This document shows, piece after piece, positions 45,630 to 54,873 of a stretch of 64,000 bases of DNA. A model generated the notes under the pieces. That model did no database searches. It had not been told where the DNA came from and saw nothing but the letters and a program-made list of their open reading frames with translations. The stretch is from contig JAQXGF010000027.1 of the NCBI GenBank assembly GCA_029006155.1, positions 62,001 through 126,000 on the forward strand, written 5' to 3'. The DNA comes from Lachnospiraceae bacterium (GTDB lineage: Bacteria > Bacillota > Clostridia > Lachnospirales > Lachnospiraceae). How positions within the stretch are numbered: the first letter of the stretch is position 1; the number at the start of each line of letters is the position of its first letter. The position numbers and the translations under genes were made by a program.

Positions 45630-46523
45630 ATGAAAAAATTAGTTTCTTTTGGTTTAGCACTGGCACTGGCAGCATCCACACTTTCCATGACTGCATTTGC
45701 AGAAGAGGATAAGACGATCAAGGTAGCAGCATCCGCGACCCCGCATGCAGAGATTCTGGAGCAGGCAAAGCCGATTCTGGAAGAGCAGGGCTGGGATCTG
45801 GAAGTCACCGTGTTTGATGATTACGTACAGCCGAATCTGGTTGTTGAGAGCGGAGACTTCGATGCGAACTACTTCCAGCATATTCCGTATCTGGACAACT
45901 TCAATGAGGAGCAGGGTACGCATCTCGTAAATGCAGGCGGCATCCACTACGAGCCGTTCGGAATTTATCCGGGAACAAAGGCTTCTCTGGATGAGCTGGA
46001 GGATGGCGATGTGATCGCAGTTCCGAATGATACGACAAATGAGGCGAGAGCACTTCTGCTGCTCGAGGCAAACGGTGTGATCAAGCTGAAAGAGGATGCA
46101 GGACTGACCGCTACAGTAAAGGATATCGAAGAGAATCCGAAAAATGTTGAGATTCAGGAGCTTGAGGCAGCTCAGGTACCGCGTGTAAAGGATGAGGTAG
46201 CATTCGTAGTCCTGAATGGTAACTATGCACTGGAGGCAGGCTTCTCTGTAGCAAAGGATGCGATTGCATATGAGACTTCTGATTCTGAGGCTGCAAAGAC
46301 CTATGTAAATGTCATCGCAGTAAAAGAGGGCAATGAGCACAGTGACAAGATCACCGCACTGGTTGATGTACTGAAGTCCGATGCGATCAAGCAGTATATC
46401 ATCGACACCTACGACGGAGCAGTCATCCCGTTTGAGGATTCTGCAGACGAGGCAGAGAGCGAGACCGAGGCAGCTTCTGAGGAGGCAGCGACCGAGGCGG
46501 CAACAGAGGCAGTTACCGAGTAA
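45630..46523 (+). CDS. metQ: D/L-methionine ABC transporter binding protein (NlpA family)
   Basis: MetQ captures methionine for MetNI. The 297-residue protein has a signal peptide (KKLVSFGLALALAASTLSMTAFAEE) that lacks a lipobox cysteine, unusual because MetQ is normally a lipoprotein. The domain starts IKVAASATPHAEILEQAKPIL with FDANYFQHIPYLDNF. The C-terminus adds an acidic TEAA-repeat tail absent from typical MetQ. The ATG at 45630 is 9 nt after AGAGG. It is the first gene of metQNI and is followed by an attenuator hairpin. Confidence 0.93.
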   Translation: MKKLVSFGLALALAASTLSMTAFAEEDKTIKVAASATPHAEILEQAKPILEEQGWDLEVTVFDDYVQPNLVVESGDFDANYFQHIPYLDNFNEEQGTHLVNAGGIHYEPFGIYPGTKASLDELEDGDVIAVPNDTTNEARALLLLEANGVIKLKEDAGLTATVKDIEENPKNVEIQELEAAQVPRVKDEVAFVVLNGNYALEAGFSVAKDAIAYETSDSEAAKTYVNVIAVKEGNEHSDKITALVDVLKSDAIKQYIIDTYDGAVIPFEDSADEAESETEAASEEAATEAATEAVTE

Positions 46524-46537
46524 TCAAGACCCCATCC

Positions 46538-46585
46538 AAAGACTGGCACAGCAGCGGAACCCCAAAGCGTGCCGGTCTTTTTCTT
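46538..46585 (+). terminator. Attenuator between metQ and metN
   Basis: AAAGACTGGCAC pairs with GTGCCGGTCTTT and is followed by TTCTT. It probably limits metNI transcription relative to metQ. The arm AAAGACTGGCAC also occurs at the matching place in the nitrogenase-like operon. Confidence 0.75.
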
Positions 46586-46675
46586 ACACTTTTTTATATT
46601 CGCTTGAAATCTGTCCGGAAAAAGGGTAAGATGAATAATGATGTAGAAATTCAAATCAAACAGGAGAAAAATGTT

Positions 46676-47686
46676 ATGGAACCAATTATCCGAGTGGAAC
46701 ATCTGTGCAAAACGTTTGATGGCAGAGATAATACCGTACATGCGGCAAAGGATATTAGCTTTGACATCGAACGTGGAGATATTTTTGGAATTATTGGTCT
46801 GTCCGGCGCGGGCAAGAGTACGCTGGTGCGCTGCCTGAATCTGCTGGAAAAGCCGACCTCCGGCAAGGTGCTGGTGGACGGAAAAGACCTGATGACACTT
46901 TCCGGCAAGGAGCTGCGCCTGATGCGGCGTGATATCGGCATGATTTTCCAGCATTTCAATCTGCTCATGCAGAAGAGTGTGCTGGACAATGTCTGCTTCC
47001 CGCTGAAGATCAATGGGATCAAGGGGGAAAAGGCAAAAAAACGGGCCATGGAGCTTCTGGAGACGGTAGGGCTGTCAGAAAAAGCGCACGCCTATCCATC
47101 CCAGCTTTCCGGAGGGCAGAAGCAGCGTGTGGCGATTGCACGTGTGCTTGCAAACAATCCGAAGATCCTGCTCTGCGATGAGGCGACCTCGGCGCTGGAT
47201 CCGCAGACGACGAAATCGATTCTGAGTCTGCTAAAGGAGATCAATGAAAAATACGGCATTACGATCGTCGTGATCACACATGAGATGAGCGTTGTGCAGG
47301 AGATCTGTCGTCATGTGGCGGTACTGGATCACGGAGAGCTCGCAGAGTCCGGCACGGTGCAGGAGCTGTTCCGCGCGCCGAAGACCGATGCGGCAAAGAA
47401 GCTGATCCTGACCGGTACGGAGCAGATCGAGCGGATGCACGGAGAGTATCTGATCCGTGTGACCTTCGGCGGCCAGTCTTCCTTTGAGCCGGTGATCGGC
47501 AATCTCGTGCTGGAGTACAAGACACCGGTCAATATTCTGTATGCAGATACGAAAAATATCGATGGAAATGCAGAGGGAGAGATGATTCTGCAGCTTCCGG
47601 AAGTAAAAGAGACGGCGGATCGTATGATCAAAGATCTGAAAGCGAAAAATCTGGGAGTGGAGGTGCTGGATCATTATGTGGGATAG
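46676..47686 (+). CDS. metN: Methionine ABC transporter ATP-binding protein
   Basis: A 336-residue ATPase with Walker A GLSGAGKST, Q-loop MIFQHFNLL, signature LSGGQKQRVAIARVL and Walker B ILLCDEATSALDP, plus the C-terminal NIL/C2 domain (YLIRVTFGGQSSFEPVIGNL) that binds methionine and inhibits transport in MetN. The ATG at 46676 lies 9 nt after AGGAG. It overlaps metI by 11 bp. Confidence 0.95.
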   Translation: MEPIIRVEHLCKTFDGRDNTVHAAKDISFDIERGDIFGIIGLSGAGKSTLVRCLNLLEKPTSGKVLVDGKDLMTLSGKELRLMRRDIGMIFQHFNLLMQKSVLDNVCFPLKINGIKGEKAKKRAMELLETVGLSEKAHAYPSQLSGGQKQRVAIARVLANNPKILLCDEATSALDPQTTKSILSLLKEINEKYGITIVVITHEMSVVQEICRHVAVLDHGELAESGTVQELFRAPKTDAAKKLILTGTEQIERMHGEYLIRVTFGGQSSFEPVIGNLVLEYKTPVNILYADTKNIDGNAEGEMILQLPEVKETADRMIKDLKAKNLGVEVLDHYVG

Positions 47687-48359
47687 TTCTATGACGATTA
47701 TGCTGCTGGAAGGCACAAGGGATACGTTATACATGACACTGCTGGCGACGTTCTTTGGTTATGTGTTTGGGCTGCCGATGGGCATTGCGCTGATGGTGAC
47801 GGCAAAGGATGGCATTCAGCCGAATTCCAAAGCGGGACAGAGGGTGTATGCAGTGATTTATAAGATTCTGGATGTGATCGTGAATATCACGCGAAGCATC
47901 CCGTTTCTGATTTTACTGATACTGGTCATTCCGCTGACGAAGCTGATCGTTGGCAAGAGCTATGGATCCGCGGCGACGATCGTTCCGCTGACGATTGCGG
48001 CGGCTCCGTTTATCGCGCGTATGGTGGAGTCCTCATTAAAGGAAGTAGACCGGGGCGTGATCGAGGCAGCGCAGTCGATGGGTGCGAGCACGGGAAGAAT
48101 CATCTGGAGTGTGCTGCTTGTGGAGGCGCGTACCTCCCTGCTCGTCGGCGTGACGATTGCGATCGGTACGATCCTCGGGTATTCGGCGATGGCAGGAGCT
48201 GTCGGCGGAGGCGGACTCGGTGACATCGCGATCCGGTATGGTTACTATCGGTATCAGACCGATGTCATGCTGGTGACGATTGTGATTCTGGTGCTGCTGG
48301 TACAGATTTTGCAGAGCATTGGTATGATGCTCTCGAAGAAGTTGGACCGGAGACGCTAA
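47676..48359 (+). CDS. metI: Methionine ABC transporter permease
   Basis: A 227-residue permease with five hydrophobic segments and the BPD coupling motif EAAQSMGASTGRIIWSVLLVEA. The DTLYMTLLATFFGYVFGLPMGIAL start is typical of MetI. It forms the methionine channel with MetN and MetQ. An M24 peptidase gene follows after 24 bp and may be in the same transcript. Confidence 0.95.
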   Translation: MWDSSMTIMLLEGTRDTLYMTLLATFFGYVFGLPMGIALMVTAKDGIQPNSKAGQRVYAVIYKILDVIVNITRSIPFLILLILVIPLTKLIVGKSYGSAATIVPLTIAAAPFIARMVESSLKEVDRGVIEAAQSMGASTGRIIWSVLLVEARTSLLVGVTIAIGTILGYSAMAGAVGGGGLGDIAIRYGYYRYQTDVMLVTIVILVLLVQILQSIGMMLSKKLDRRR

Positions 48360-48383
48360 GAAAGAGAAAGGAAGACGGAAAAG

Positions 48384-49460
48384 ATGAAGACAGAAAGAGT
48401 AGCACGGGTACTTGCAGAGATGAAGAAGCTGGGACTTTCCCAGATGATTATTACGGATCCGACATCGATCAGCTATCTGGCGGTGCACTATGAGAATCCG
48501 ATCGAGCGTTTTTGGGCGCTGTATCTGAGATCGGACGGAACGCATAAGCTGGTGGCGAACCGCCTGTTTACGTTAAATGATGTATCCGGAGTGGATATCC
48601 TCTGGTACACGGATTCGGAGGACGGGACGGCAGTGCTGAATCCGTACATTGATCATACGGCAGCGCTTGGTATCGATAAAGTCATGTCAGCGAAATTCCT
48701 GATCCGGCTGATGGAGCAGGATGCGGCACCGAAGTATGTAAATGGTTCCGACTGTGTGGACAACATCCGTTCGAGAAAGGATGCCGAGGAGCAGGAGAAG
48801 ATGCGCGAGGCATCCCGGATCAACGATGCGGCGATGGCAAAATTTAAAGAACTGGTACACGAGGGAATGACAGAACTGCAGATCGCAGACCAGATGGAAG
48901 CGATTTATAAGTCGCTCGGTGCAGAAGGTTACTCTTTTGATCCGCTGGTCGGCTTTGGCGGCAATGCGGCAAATGGCCATCATGAGCCGGATGCGACCGT
49001 TCTGAAAAAAGGAGACTGTGTGCTCTTTGATGTGGGATGTAAAAAGGATGGCTACTGCTCTGATATGACGCGTACCTTTTTCTTTGGCGAAGTGAGCGAG
49101 GAGCACCGGAAAGTCTATGAGACGGTATTGCGTGCGCAGGAAGCGGCAGAGCGTGCAATTCATCCGGGTGTGAAGCTCTCCGAGATCGACCGGGTAGCCC
49201 GTGGCATCATCGAGGAGGCCGGATATGGCCCGTATTTTACGCACCGGCTTGGTCATTTCATCGGTGCGGAAGTACATGAAAAGGGGGATGTGTCCGAGGC
49301 GAGCGAGATCATCGCACAGCCGGGTATGACTTTTTCCATCGAACCGGGCATCTATCTGCCAGGTGATGTGGGCGTACGGATCGAAGATCTGGTGCTCGTG
49401 ACGGAGGATGGTGTAGAGATCCTGAACCACTATCCGAAGGAGCTGCAGATTATAAAATAA
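48384..49460 (+). CDS. M24-family Xaa-Pro aminopeptidase
   Basis: A 358-residue metallopeptidase of the pita-bread fold. The N-terminal creatinase-like domain is at 1-125. The catalytic domain holds the metal ligands in order: two Asp (LFDVGCKKDGYCSDMTRTF), His (HRLGHFIG) and two Glu (SIEPGIYL, VRIEDLV). It cleaves N-terminal residues before proline, probably supplying amino acids from peptides. It lies behind metQNI, possibly co-expressed. AAAGGAAG precedes the ATG. Confidence 0.93.
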   Translation: MKTERVARVLAEMKKLGLSQMIITDPTSISYLAVHYENPIERFWALYLRSDGTHKLVANRLFTLNDVSGVDILWYTDSEDGTAVLNPYIDHTAALGIDKVMSAKFLIRLMEQDAAPKYVNGSDCVDNIRSRKDAEEQEKMREASRINDAAMAKFKELVHEGMTELQIADQMEAIYKSLGAEGYSFDPLVGFGGNAANGHHEPDATVLKKGDCVLFDVGCKKDGYCSDMTRTFFFGEVSEEHRKVYETVLRAQEAAERAIHPGVKLSEIDRVARGIIEEAGYGPYFTHRLGHFIGAEVHEKGDVSEASEIIAQPGMTFSIEPGIYLPGDVGVRIEDLVLVTEDGVEILNHYPKELQIIK

Positions 49461-49492
49461 AGCTTTTACAGATAAGAAAATAAAATAAAATG

Positions 49493-49525
49493 CTGCCATC
49501 AGTCATCGATTGGTGGCAGTTTTTA
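49493..49525. terminator. Hairpin between convergent peptidase and response regulator genes
   Basis: CTGCCATCA pairs with TTGGTGGCAG (with G-U) and is followed by TTTTT on the plus strand; A-rich sequence before it gives a T-tract on the minus strand too. Confidence 0.8.
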
Positions 49526-49550
49526 TATTGCAGAAGTGGCTTATATTTCC

Positions 49551-50165
49551 TTACTTCAAATACCAGATCGCGAGCTGGGTGCGATCACGCAGATTTAACT
49601 TATTTAAAATGGTGCTCAGATAATTGCGCACCGTTCCTTCGCCGAAGCAGAGCGCTTCGGCGATTTCCTTATTCGAAAGACCGTCGGCGACAAGCCGGAT
49701 GATATCAGCTTCTTTTTCTGAGAGGTCGAATTTCCGGAAGTCGGCGGTCTCTTTTTTCTGCAGCAGATCCGGAAGCTTCTGGACGATCTCATCGCCGAAG
49801 ACCGTCTGCCCGTCGTAGACGGCCCGGATCGCCGGGATGATGTGTGCGTAGTCCTGCTTGAGCAGATAACCTTTTGTGCCGATACGGAGGGCTTTCACGA
49901 TGTATTCGTCATCCGAAAATGTCGTGAGCAGCAGAATACGGGCTGAAGGATGTTGTTTCAGGATCTGCTGTGCCGCATCCAATCCGCTCATATCCTTCAT
50001 CCGGATGTCAAGCAGGAGCAGATCGGGCAGATGCGTATCATAAAGCGTGATCGCTTCAGCGCCGGAGCAGCCGGTCGCGATGACGTGAAGCTCCGGGTCG
50101 GCTTCTAAAATGATTTTCAGTGCGGTGGTGACGAGCAGGTCGTCATCGACGAGGATCAGGTTCAT
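49551..50165 (-). CDS. NarL/LuxR-family response regulator
   Basis: A 204-residue regulator: receiver domain with D53 (LLLLDIRMKD) and K-containing GYLLKQD, then a LuxR-type HTH (FDLSEKEADIIRLVADGLSNKEIAEALCFGEGTVRNYLSTIL). The ATG at 50165 has AGGAG 6 nt upstream. It follows the NarX-like kinase by 13 bp and is its obvious partner. Its target is probably the divergent ABC exporter at 51519, as in LiaR/DesR/YdfI-type systems; this is inferred from the arrangement. Confidence 0.93.
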   Translation of the reverse strand: MNLILVDDDLLVTTALKIILEADPELHVIATGCSGAEAITLYDTHLPDLLLLDIRMKDMSGLDAAQQILKQHPSARILLLTTFSDDEYIVKALRIGTKGYLLKQDYAHIIPAIRAVYDGQTVFGDEIVQKLPDLLQKKETADFRKFDLSEKEADIIRLVADGLSNKEIAEALCFGEGTVRNYLSTILNKLNLRDRTQLAIWYLK

Positions 50166-50178
50166 GGAAGCTCCTTTC

Positions 50179-51318
50179 TCAGCACTTGGGGATCGTGATA
50201 TGGATCCGGTAGCCGTGCTCACTTTGAATTTGCAGATGTCCGTTTAATGCATCAACACGGGCGCGCATATTTGCAAGACCAATGCCATCGGTATCGGATG
50301 ACGGCGTTTTACATCCCACACCGTTATCCTCCACAATGAATTGGTAAAACCCGGGATGCTCAATTGCGGTGATGGACGCTTTCGTCGCGTGGCTGTACCG
50401 GGAGATGTTGACGAGTGCTTCCCGCGCGATAGAGATCAGGCTGTACCGGAGCTCCCGCGGGACATCCGGCTGCATGGAATACTGCAGTGAGACCGGACAG
50501 TAGGTGAAGTCCCGGATCAGCAGTTCCAGTGATTCCCGCAGGTCTACGGAGCTGTCGTGCAGGTCGTGGACACTCTGGCGGATACTGTTCATCGCCTGAT
50601 CCAGCGTGTCATTTAAAAGGGAAAGCGGTGCAGCGAGGGCAGGTTCCGGATGGATGGTGCGCAGGGCACCGACCATCAGGATGGCGCGCGTCAGCATGTG
50701 CCCGACGTTGTCATGGATCTCCCGGGCGATCCGGTTGCGTTCCCGCAAAGTAGCAGTATAAATTTCTGCATTCTGTTTTTCCAGCAAAGAGCGGTTGCGC
50801 TCCTCTAAGAGCAGCCGCAGCTCCGTGTCGTCGTCTCGTGTCCGGCGATACTGCAAAAGCAGAGCAGAGGCGGTACGGGTGCGCAGACAGAGCAGAACTG
50901 CGAGCGCACAGCCAAACAGCAGGAAAAAGATCTGCGAAAAGGAGTGGGACAGCAGCAGTTTTCCGGACAGCATTGCAAAGCATCCAACTGTGGCATACAG
51001 CAGAAACGGTTGGTGTCCGGCAGCAGTATCGAAAGCTGTCCGGCTTTTTTTTCTGCAGGAATCATATCGAAGAAGCTCAGAAAAGAGATCGTAGGCCGGG
51101 AGCATCAGAAACCGGGCAGAGCCGGGAAAGCAAAGCATAGCGAGAAAGTAGAGAAGACAAAAACCGGTCTGTCGCTTTTCCTCTGTGATGCAGCAGCTAA
51201 AGGAACCATAGCAGATGGCTGCAAAAAAATTCAGGACAAAGACCGCATCAGCCGGGATGGTGAACAGCGGGAACAGGCCATATAATAAAAGGAATGTTTT
51301 GTCTACCACGATACTCAT
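50179..51318 (-). CDS. NarX/DesK-type sensor histidine kinase
   Basis: A kinase of about 379 residues. The N-terminal half has several hydrophobic membrane segments with almost no extracellular loop, a form often linked to sensing at the membrane. Then come a coiled linker, a HisKA_3 domain with the phosphoacceptor in REIHDNVGHML, and an ATPase domain (EDNGVGC, GIGLANMRARV). The ATG at 51318 with GGGAGGGG upstream is preferred. Pairs with the response regulator just downstream. Confidence 0.92.
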   Translation of the reverse strand: MSIVVDKTFLLLYGLFPLFTIPADAVFVLNFFAAICYGSFSCCITEEKRQTGFCLLYFLAMLCFPGSARFLMLPAYDLFSELLRYDSCRKKSRTAFDTAAGHQPFLLYATVGCFAMLSGKLLLSHSFSQIFFLLFGCALAVLLCLRTRTASALLLQYRRTRDDDTELRLLLEERNRSLLEKQNAEIYTATLRERNRIAREIHDNVGHMLTRAILMVGALRTIHPEPALAAPLSLLNDTLDQAMNSIRQSVHDLHDSSVDLRESLELLIRDFTYCPVSLQYSMQPDVPRELRYSLISIAREALVNISRYSHATKASITAIEHPGFYQFIVEDNGVGCKTPSSDTDGIGLANMRARVDALNGHLQIQSEHGYRIHITIPKC

Positions 51319-51336
51319 AATCCCCTCCCGAACGAT

Positions 51337-51353
51337 TGTCCCATGTATGGACA
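51337..51353. promoter_or_regulatory. Inverted repeat between kinase and exporter genes
   Basis: TGTCC-N7-GGACA, directly upstream of the kinase start. It is a candidate binding site for the LuxR-type regulator. Confidence 0.4.
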
Positions 51354-51418
51354 TTTGACTTCATCCTAACACATCCGTTTCCGGAAAGCAATGTGCCGTA
51401 CAAAGAACAGGAGAAAAG

Positions 51419-51482
51419 TGACATTTGTCATCGGAAATGCTGACATCCGGCACTTAAAAAGCGTGTGCACAGAGCGTATAAT
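51419..51482 (+). promoter_or_regulatory. Exporter promoter with TGACA-TT-TGTCA palindrome
   Basis: TATAAT at 51477-51482 is paired with only a weak -35 (TTAAAA, 51454-51459, 17 bp apart). A perfect palindrome TGACATTTGTCA (51419-51430) lies about 24 bp further upstream, the place expected for an activator. Confidence 0.6.
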
Positions 51483-51518
51483 GACAATAGAATCCAAAAG
51501 AGCAACAGGGGGAAACAT

Positions 51519-52466
51519 ATGGAACGAAACATGGTAAAAATAGAAAATCTGGTAAAACGCTACGGCAATCTGGTAGCGCTGGATCATCTGAACCTGGAAG
51601 TAAAGGAGGGAGAAATTCTCGGACTGCTCGGACCAAACGGCTCCGGAAAAACGACGGCGATCAATTGTCTTCTGGCGCTTTTAAAATATGACAAGGGGAC
51701 GATCACGATATTTGGCGAGGAGATGCGTCCCACCAGCTATGAGCTGAAGCGGGAGATCGGTGTGGTGCCGCAGAATATCGCGGTATTTGAAAAAATGACC
51801 GTGCAGGAGAATATCGATTATTTCTGTGGGCTGTATGTGCCGGAGAAACAAAAGCGGCGGGAACTGACAGAGGAGGCGATTGCCTTTGCGGGACTTGACG
51901 AGTATCGAAAGATGCTGCCGAAAAAGCTCTCGGGCGGTCTGTTGCGACGGTTGAATATCGCCTGTGGAATCGTACATAAGCCGAAGCTGATTCTGATGGA
52001 TGAACCGACCGTAGCCGTCGACCCGCAGAGCCGAAACCGGATTCTGGAGGGGATTCAGGAACTGAACCGGCAGGGCTCCACGATCATTTATACCTCCCAT
52101 TATATGGAAGAGGTCGAGCAGATCTGTACACGCATTGTCATCATGGATCACGGGCGCAGCATTGCTTCCGGTACGACGGAAGAGCTGAAACGGATGATCC
52201 GGACGGCAGAGACGATTCATATAGAAGGAATTGTGCTAAAAGAGAACCAGCTGCAGCATATCCGGGAACTGCCGCATGTATTCTATGCAGAATACGATCA
52301 AAACCAGTGCCAGCTGACCGTGAAATGTACGAGCGCAGAGCATAATCTGGTGCGGCTGCTGAATTATCTGCAGGAGCAGCAGGTAGTATTCCATCAGGTA
52401 TACTCGCAGCTCCCGACATTGAATGATGTCTTTCTGGAGATCACCGGAAAAGAGCTGCGGGATTAA
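51519..52466 (+). CDS. ABC exporter ATP-binding protein
   Basis: A 315-residue ATPase of the CcmA/NatA group with Walker A GPNGSGKTT, signature LSGGLLRRLNIA, Walker B LILMDEPTVAVDP and a C-terminal extension. GGGGGAAAC precedes the ATG at 51519. It is the first gene of a three-gene exporter divergent from a two-component system. This is a common resistance layout against antimicrobial peptides or lipids, though the substrate cannot be read from sequence. Confidence 0.93.
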   Translation: MERNMVKIENLVKRYGNLVALDHLNLEVKEGEILGLLGPNGSGKTTAINCLLALLKYDKGTITIFGEEMRPTSYELKREIGVVPQNIAVFEKMTVQENIDYFCGLYVPEKQKRRELTEEAIAFAGLDEYRKMLPKKLSGGLLRRLNIACGIVHKPKLILMDEPTVAVDPQSRNRILEGIQELNRQGSTIIYTSHYMEEVEQICTRIVIMDHGRSIASGTTEELKRMIRTAETIHIEGIVLKENQLQHIRELPHVFYAEYDQNQCQLTVKCTSAEHNLVRLLNYLQEQQVVFHQVYSQLPTLNDVFLEITGKELRD

Positions 52467-52475
52467 GGAGGAAGT

Positions 52476-53591
52476 ATGGGCTGGCTTTATCGATTTCATT
52501 TAAAAAGAGCCTTGCGGGATCGTGGCGATATGTTCTGGTCGCTCATTTTTCCGCTCGTGCTGGCGACCTTATTTTATGCATCGTTCGGTTCCGGTAAGGA
52601 TCTGGAGCAGCTGAATGCGATTCCGACCGGGCTGGTAAAAATGACCGACGCAGATGCGGGCTTTGATACGTTTCTGGATTCCTTAGATGGCGGGCTTTTA
52701 GAGCTGACGGTGATGAAGGAGGACGAAGCAGAGGCAGCGCTGCGCAATGGGACAATCCACGGGTATTTTGTTTCCACGACGGAACCATCCCTGACAGTGG
52801 CAGGTACGGATCTGGAGGAAAGCATTTTAGGAGCACTGCTGGATGGCTATCTGCAGAACGCAAAGCTGCTCCGGCAGATCGCAGAAAAAAATCCACTGCA
52901 GCTTCCGGCTGCGATTGCAGAAGTATCAAAGAGTGGAAGTTGGGTGAAAGCGACGACCGTATCGGGCAATGAAACGAATCATAATCTGAGTTATTTCTTT
53001 GCCTTGATTGGAATGGCATGCCTCTTCGGAGCATTCCTGGGGATGAATGCGGCACAGAGCCTTCGTGCAGACCAGACTGCGCTGGCGTTGCGGCGGAGCA
53101 CAGCACCGATGAGGCGGAGTCGGATCGTGCTTGGAGAGATGCTCGCGGTATTTACGATTCAGTTTGGCAATGTCTGTGTATTGCTGCTATATCTGCATTT
53201 TGTGCTGCATATATCATTTGGAGATCGCTGGTGGCTGTTGCTGCCGATCTGTCTTCTCGGAAGCATCACGGGAGTGGCCTGGGGGGTATTCCTTGGGAGC
53301 CTGCGCCTGGCATCTGGGCTGCGGGAAGGACTGCTTGTGGGAAGTTCCCTGCTGATGAGCTTTCTGGCGGGGCTGATGTTCGGCAATATGAAAGACGTAG
53401 TCGCGCATTATGCGCCAGTTCTGAATAAAATCAATCCGGCGGCGCTTATTTCCGATGCTTTTTACAGCATATCGGTCTATGAGAATCCGGCGCGGTATCT
53501 GGGAAATCTGCTGTTGCTAGCGCTGATCACGGCAGTGCTGACGGCAGTAAGCTTCGTACAGCTTGGGAGGGATCGCTATGACAGTCTTTAA
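52476..53591 (+). CDS. ABC-2 type transporter permease (first)
   Basis: A 371-residue membrane protein with an N-terminal helix (FWSLIFPLVLATLFYASFG), a large extracytoplasmic domain (about 40-170) and a C-terminal cluster of five to six helices, the ABC-2/NatB/YhgE-like layout. It forms a heterodimer with the next permease, whose start it overlaps by 14 bp. AAGGAGG lies 5 nt before the ATG. Confidence 0.88.
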   Translation: MGWLYRFHLKRALRDRGDMFWSLIFPLVLATLFYASFGSGKDLEQLNAIPTGLVKMTDADAGFDTFLDSLDGGLLELTVMKEDEAEAALRNGTIHGYFVSTTEPSLTVAGTDLEESILGALLDGYLQNAKLLRQIAEKNPLQLPAAIAEVSKSGSWVKATTVSGNETNHNLSYFFALIGMACLFGAFLGMNAAQSLRADQTALALRRSTAPMRRSRIVLGEMLAVFTIQFGNVCVLLLYLHFVLHISFGDRWWLLLPICLLGSITGVAWGVFLGSLRLASGLREGLLVGSSLLMSFLAGLMFGNMKDVVAHYAPVLNKINPAALISDAFYSISVYENPARYLGNLLLLALITAVLTAVSFVQLGRDRYDSL

Positions 53592-54744
53592 AGGATATCT
53601 GCGCATTGTGCGCGCAAATCTCGGACAGCTTTTGATGTATGTCGGCATTTTTCTGGCGATCTGTGTCGCCATCCAACGCTCGAATCCGGATGGCGTGACG
53701 GGGGGCTTTACGCAGAAAAAACTCAACGTTGCAGTGATTGACCGGGATGGCGGAAGCCTTGGCGCCCTGCTTGAGCATTATATGGAGCAGGAGCATGACA
53801 GAATCCAGATCGCGGACGATCCACAGGTATTGCAAGAAGAGCTGTATTACCGCAATGTGGAATACATTCTGATTATCCCAAAAGGAGCGCAGGAACGGGT
53901 GCTCGCAGGGGAGACGGATGGCGTCGTGCAGTGTGTGACCGCGCCAGGTTCGACGGCAGGCTATTATGTGGACGCACAGATCGGGCAGCTACTTGGCCAC
54001 GTGCATCTCCTTCTGGCAGGGGGCTTTTCGATAGAAGAAGCCTGTGAGCAGGCCGATGCGTTAAGCCAGGAAAAAGGAACCGTGAATCTGGTGGATTTGA
54101 ATGGAAATGGCGGAGTACGCACCGGTTACAATTTCTTCTACTCCTATCTGCCATACGCACTGTTTGGTTCGATCATCATGACGCTTGGCATTGTGATTAT
54201 GGAATTCAAGAAAAAAGAGATCCGGCGCAGGATGCAGAGTTCGCCGGTTCCGTTTGTCCGGCAAAATCTGGCGGCCACAGCTGCATTGCTTGTTGTCTGC
54301 ACCGGAATATGGATATTTTATCTGTTGCTGCAGGCGGTGCTCTATCAGGGTGGAATTTTCAGAAGCGGACATGCGTTGATTTACATGCTCAACAGCTTTG
54401 CTTGTATGCTGGTCGCATTGTCGCTCGGATATTTTACCGGGATGATCTCGCAAAATGCAGTGGCACTGAACGGCATCAACAATGTGCTGTCGCTCGGTCT
54501 GTGCTTTTTAGGCGGGGTATTCGTCCCGCTGGAGATGCTCGGAAATGGAATCGTAACGATCGCACAATTCCTGCCGACTTACTGGTACTCCCGGATCAAC
54601 GGGATTTTAAGAGATTACGGGGAACCGAGCAGCGAGCTGTGGCGCATTATATGGACAGGGCTTCTGATCCAGCTGGTGTTTGCACTGGCATGCTCTGGTG
54701 TGACACTGATGTTGCGCAGAGAACAGCTGCAGGAGCGGGGATAA
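53578..54744 (+). CDS. ABC-2 type transporter permease (second)
   Basis: A permease of about 388 residues with the same plan as its neighbour: one N-terminal helix, an extracytoplasmic domain (KLNVAVIDRDGGSLGALLEHYM, as in YhgE-like ABC-2 proteins) and C-terminal helices (SYLPYALFGSIIMTLGIVIMEF onward). The ATG at 53578 with GGGAGGG upstream overlaps the previous stop. Substrate unknown. Confidence 0.88.
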   Translation: MTVFKGYLRIVRANLGQLLMYVGIFLAICVAIQRSNPDGVTGGFTQKKLNVAVIDRDGGSLGALLEHYMEQEHDRIQIADDPQVLQEELYYRNVEYILIIPKGAQERVLAGETDGVVQCVTAPGSTAGYYVDAQIGQLLGHVHLLLAGGFSIEEACEQADALSQEKGTVNLVDLNGNGGVRTGYNFFYSYLPYALFGSIIMTLGIVIMEFKKKEIRRRMQSSPVPFVRQNLAATAALLVVCTGIWIFYLLLQAVLYQGGIFRSGHALIYMLNSFACMLVALSLGYFTGMISQNAVALNGINNVLSLGLCFLGGVFVPLEMLGNGIVTIAQFLPTYWYSRINGILRDYGEPSSELWRIIWTGLLIQLVFALACSGVTLMLRREQLQERG

Positions 54745-54773
54745 GGCATCGACTGTGCCATGAGCATGCTCAC

Positions 54774-54802
54774 TTGACAGCGTTCTGGATATATGTTATC
54801 TT
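54774..54802 (+). promoter_or_regulatory. Promoter of the DUF1275 gene
   Basis: TTGACA (54774-54779) and TATCTT (54797-54802) are separated by 17 bp. Confidence 0.65.
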
Positions 54803-54873
54803 CATACCGGATTTAGCCGGATACCTTAGAGGGTGTCTGGAATATTCATAAAAATCAGGCAGGAGTGATACAT

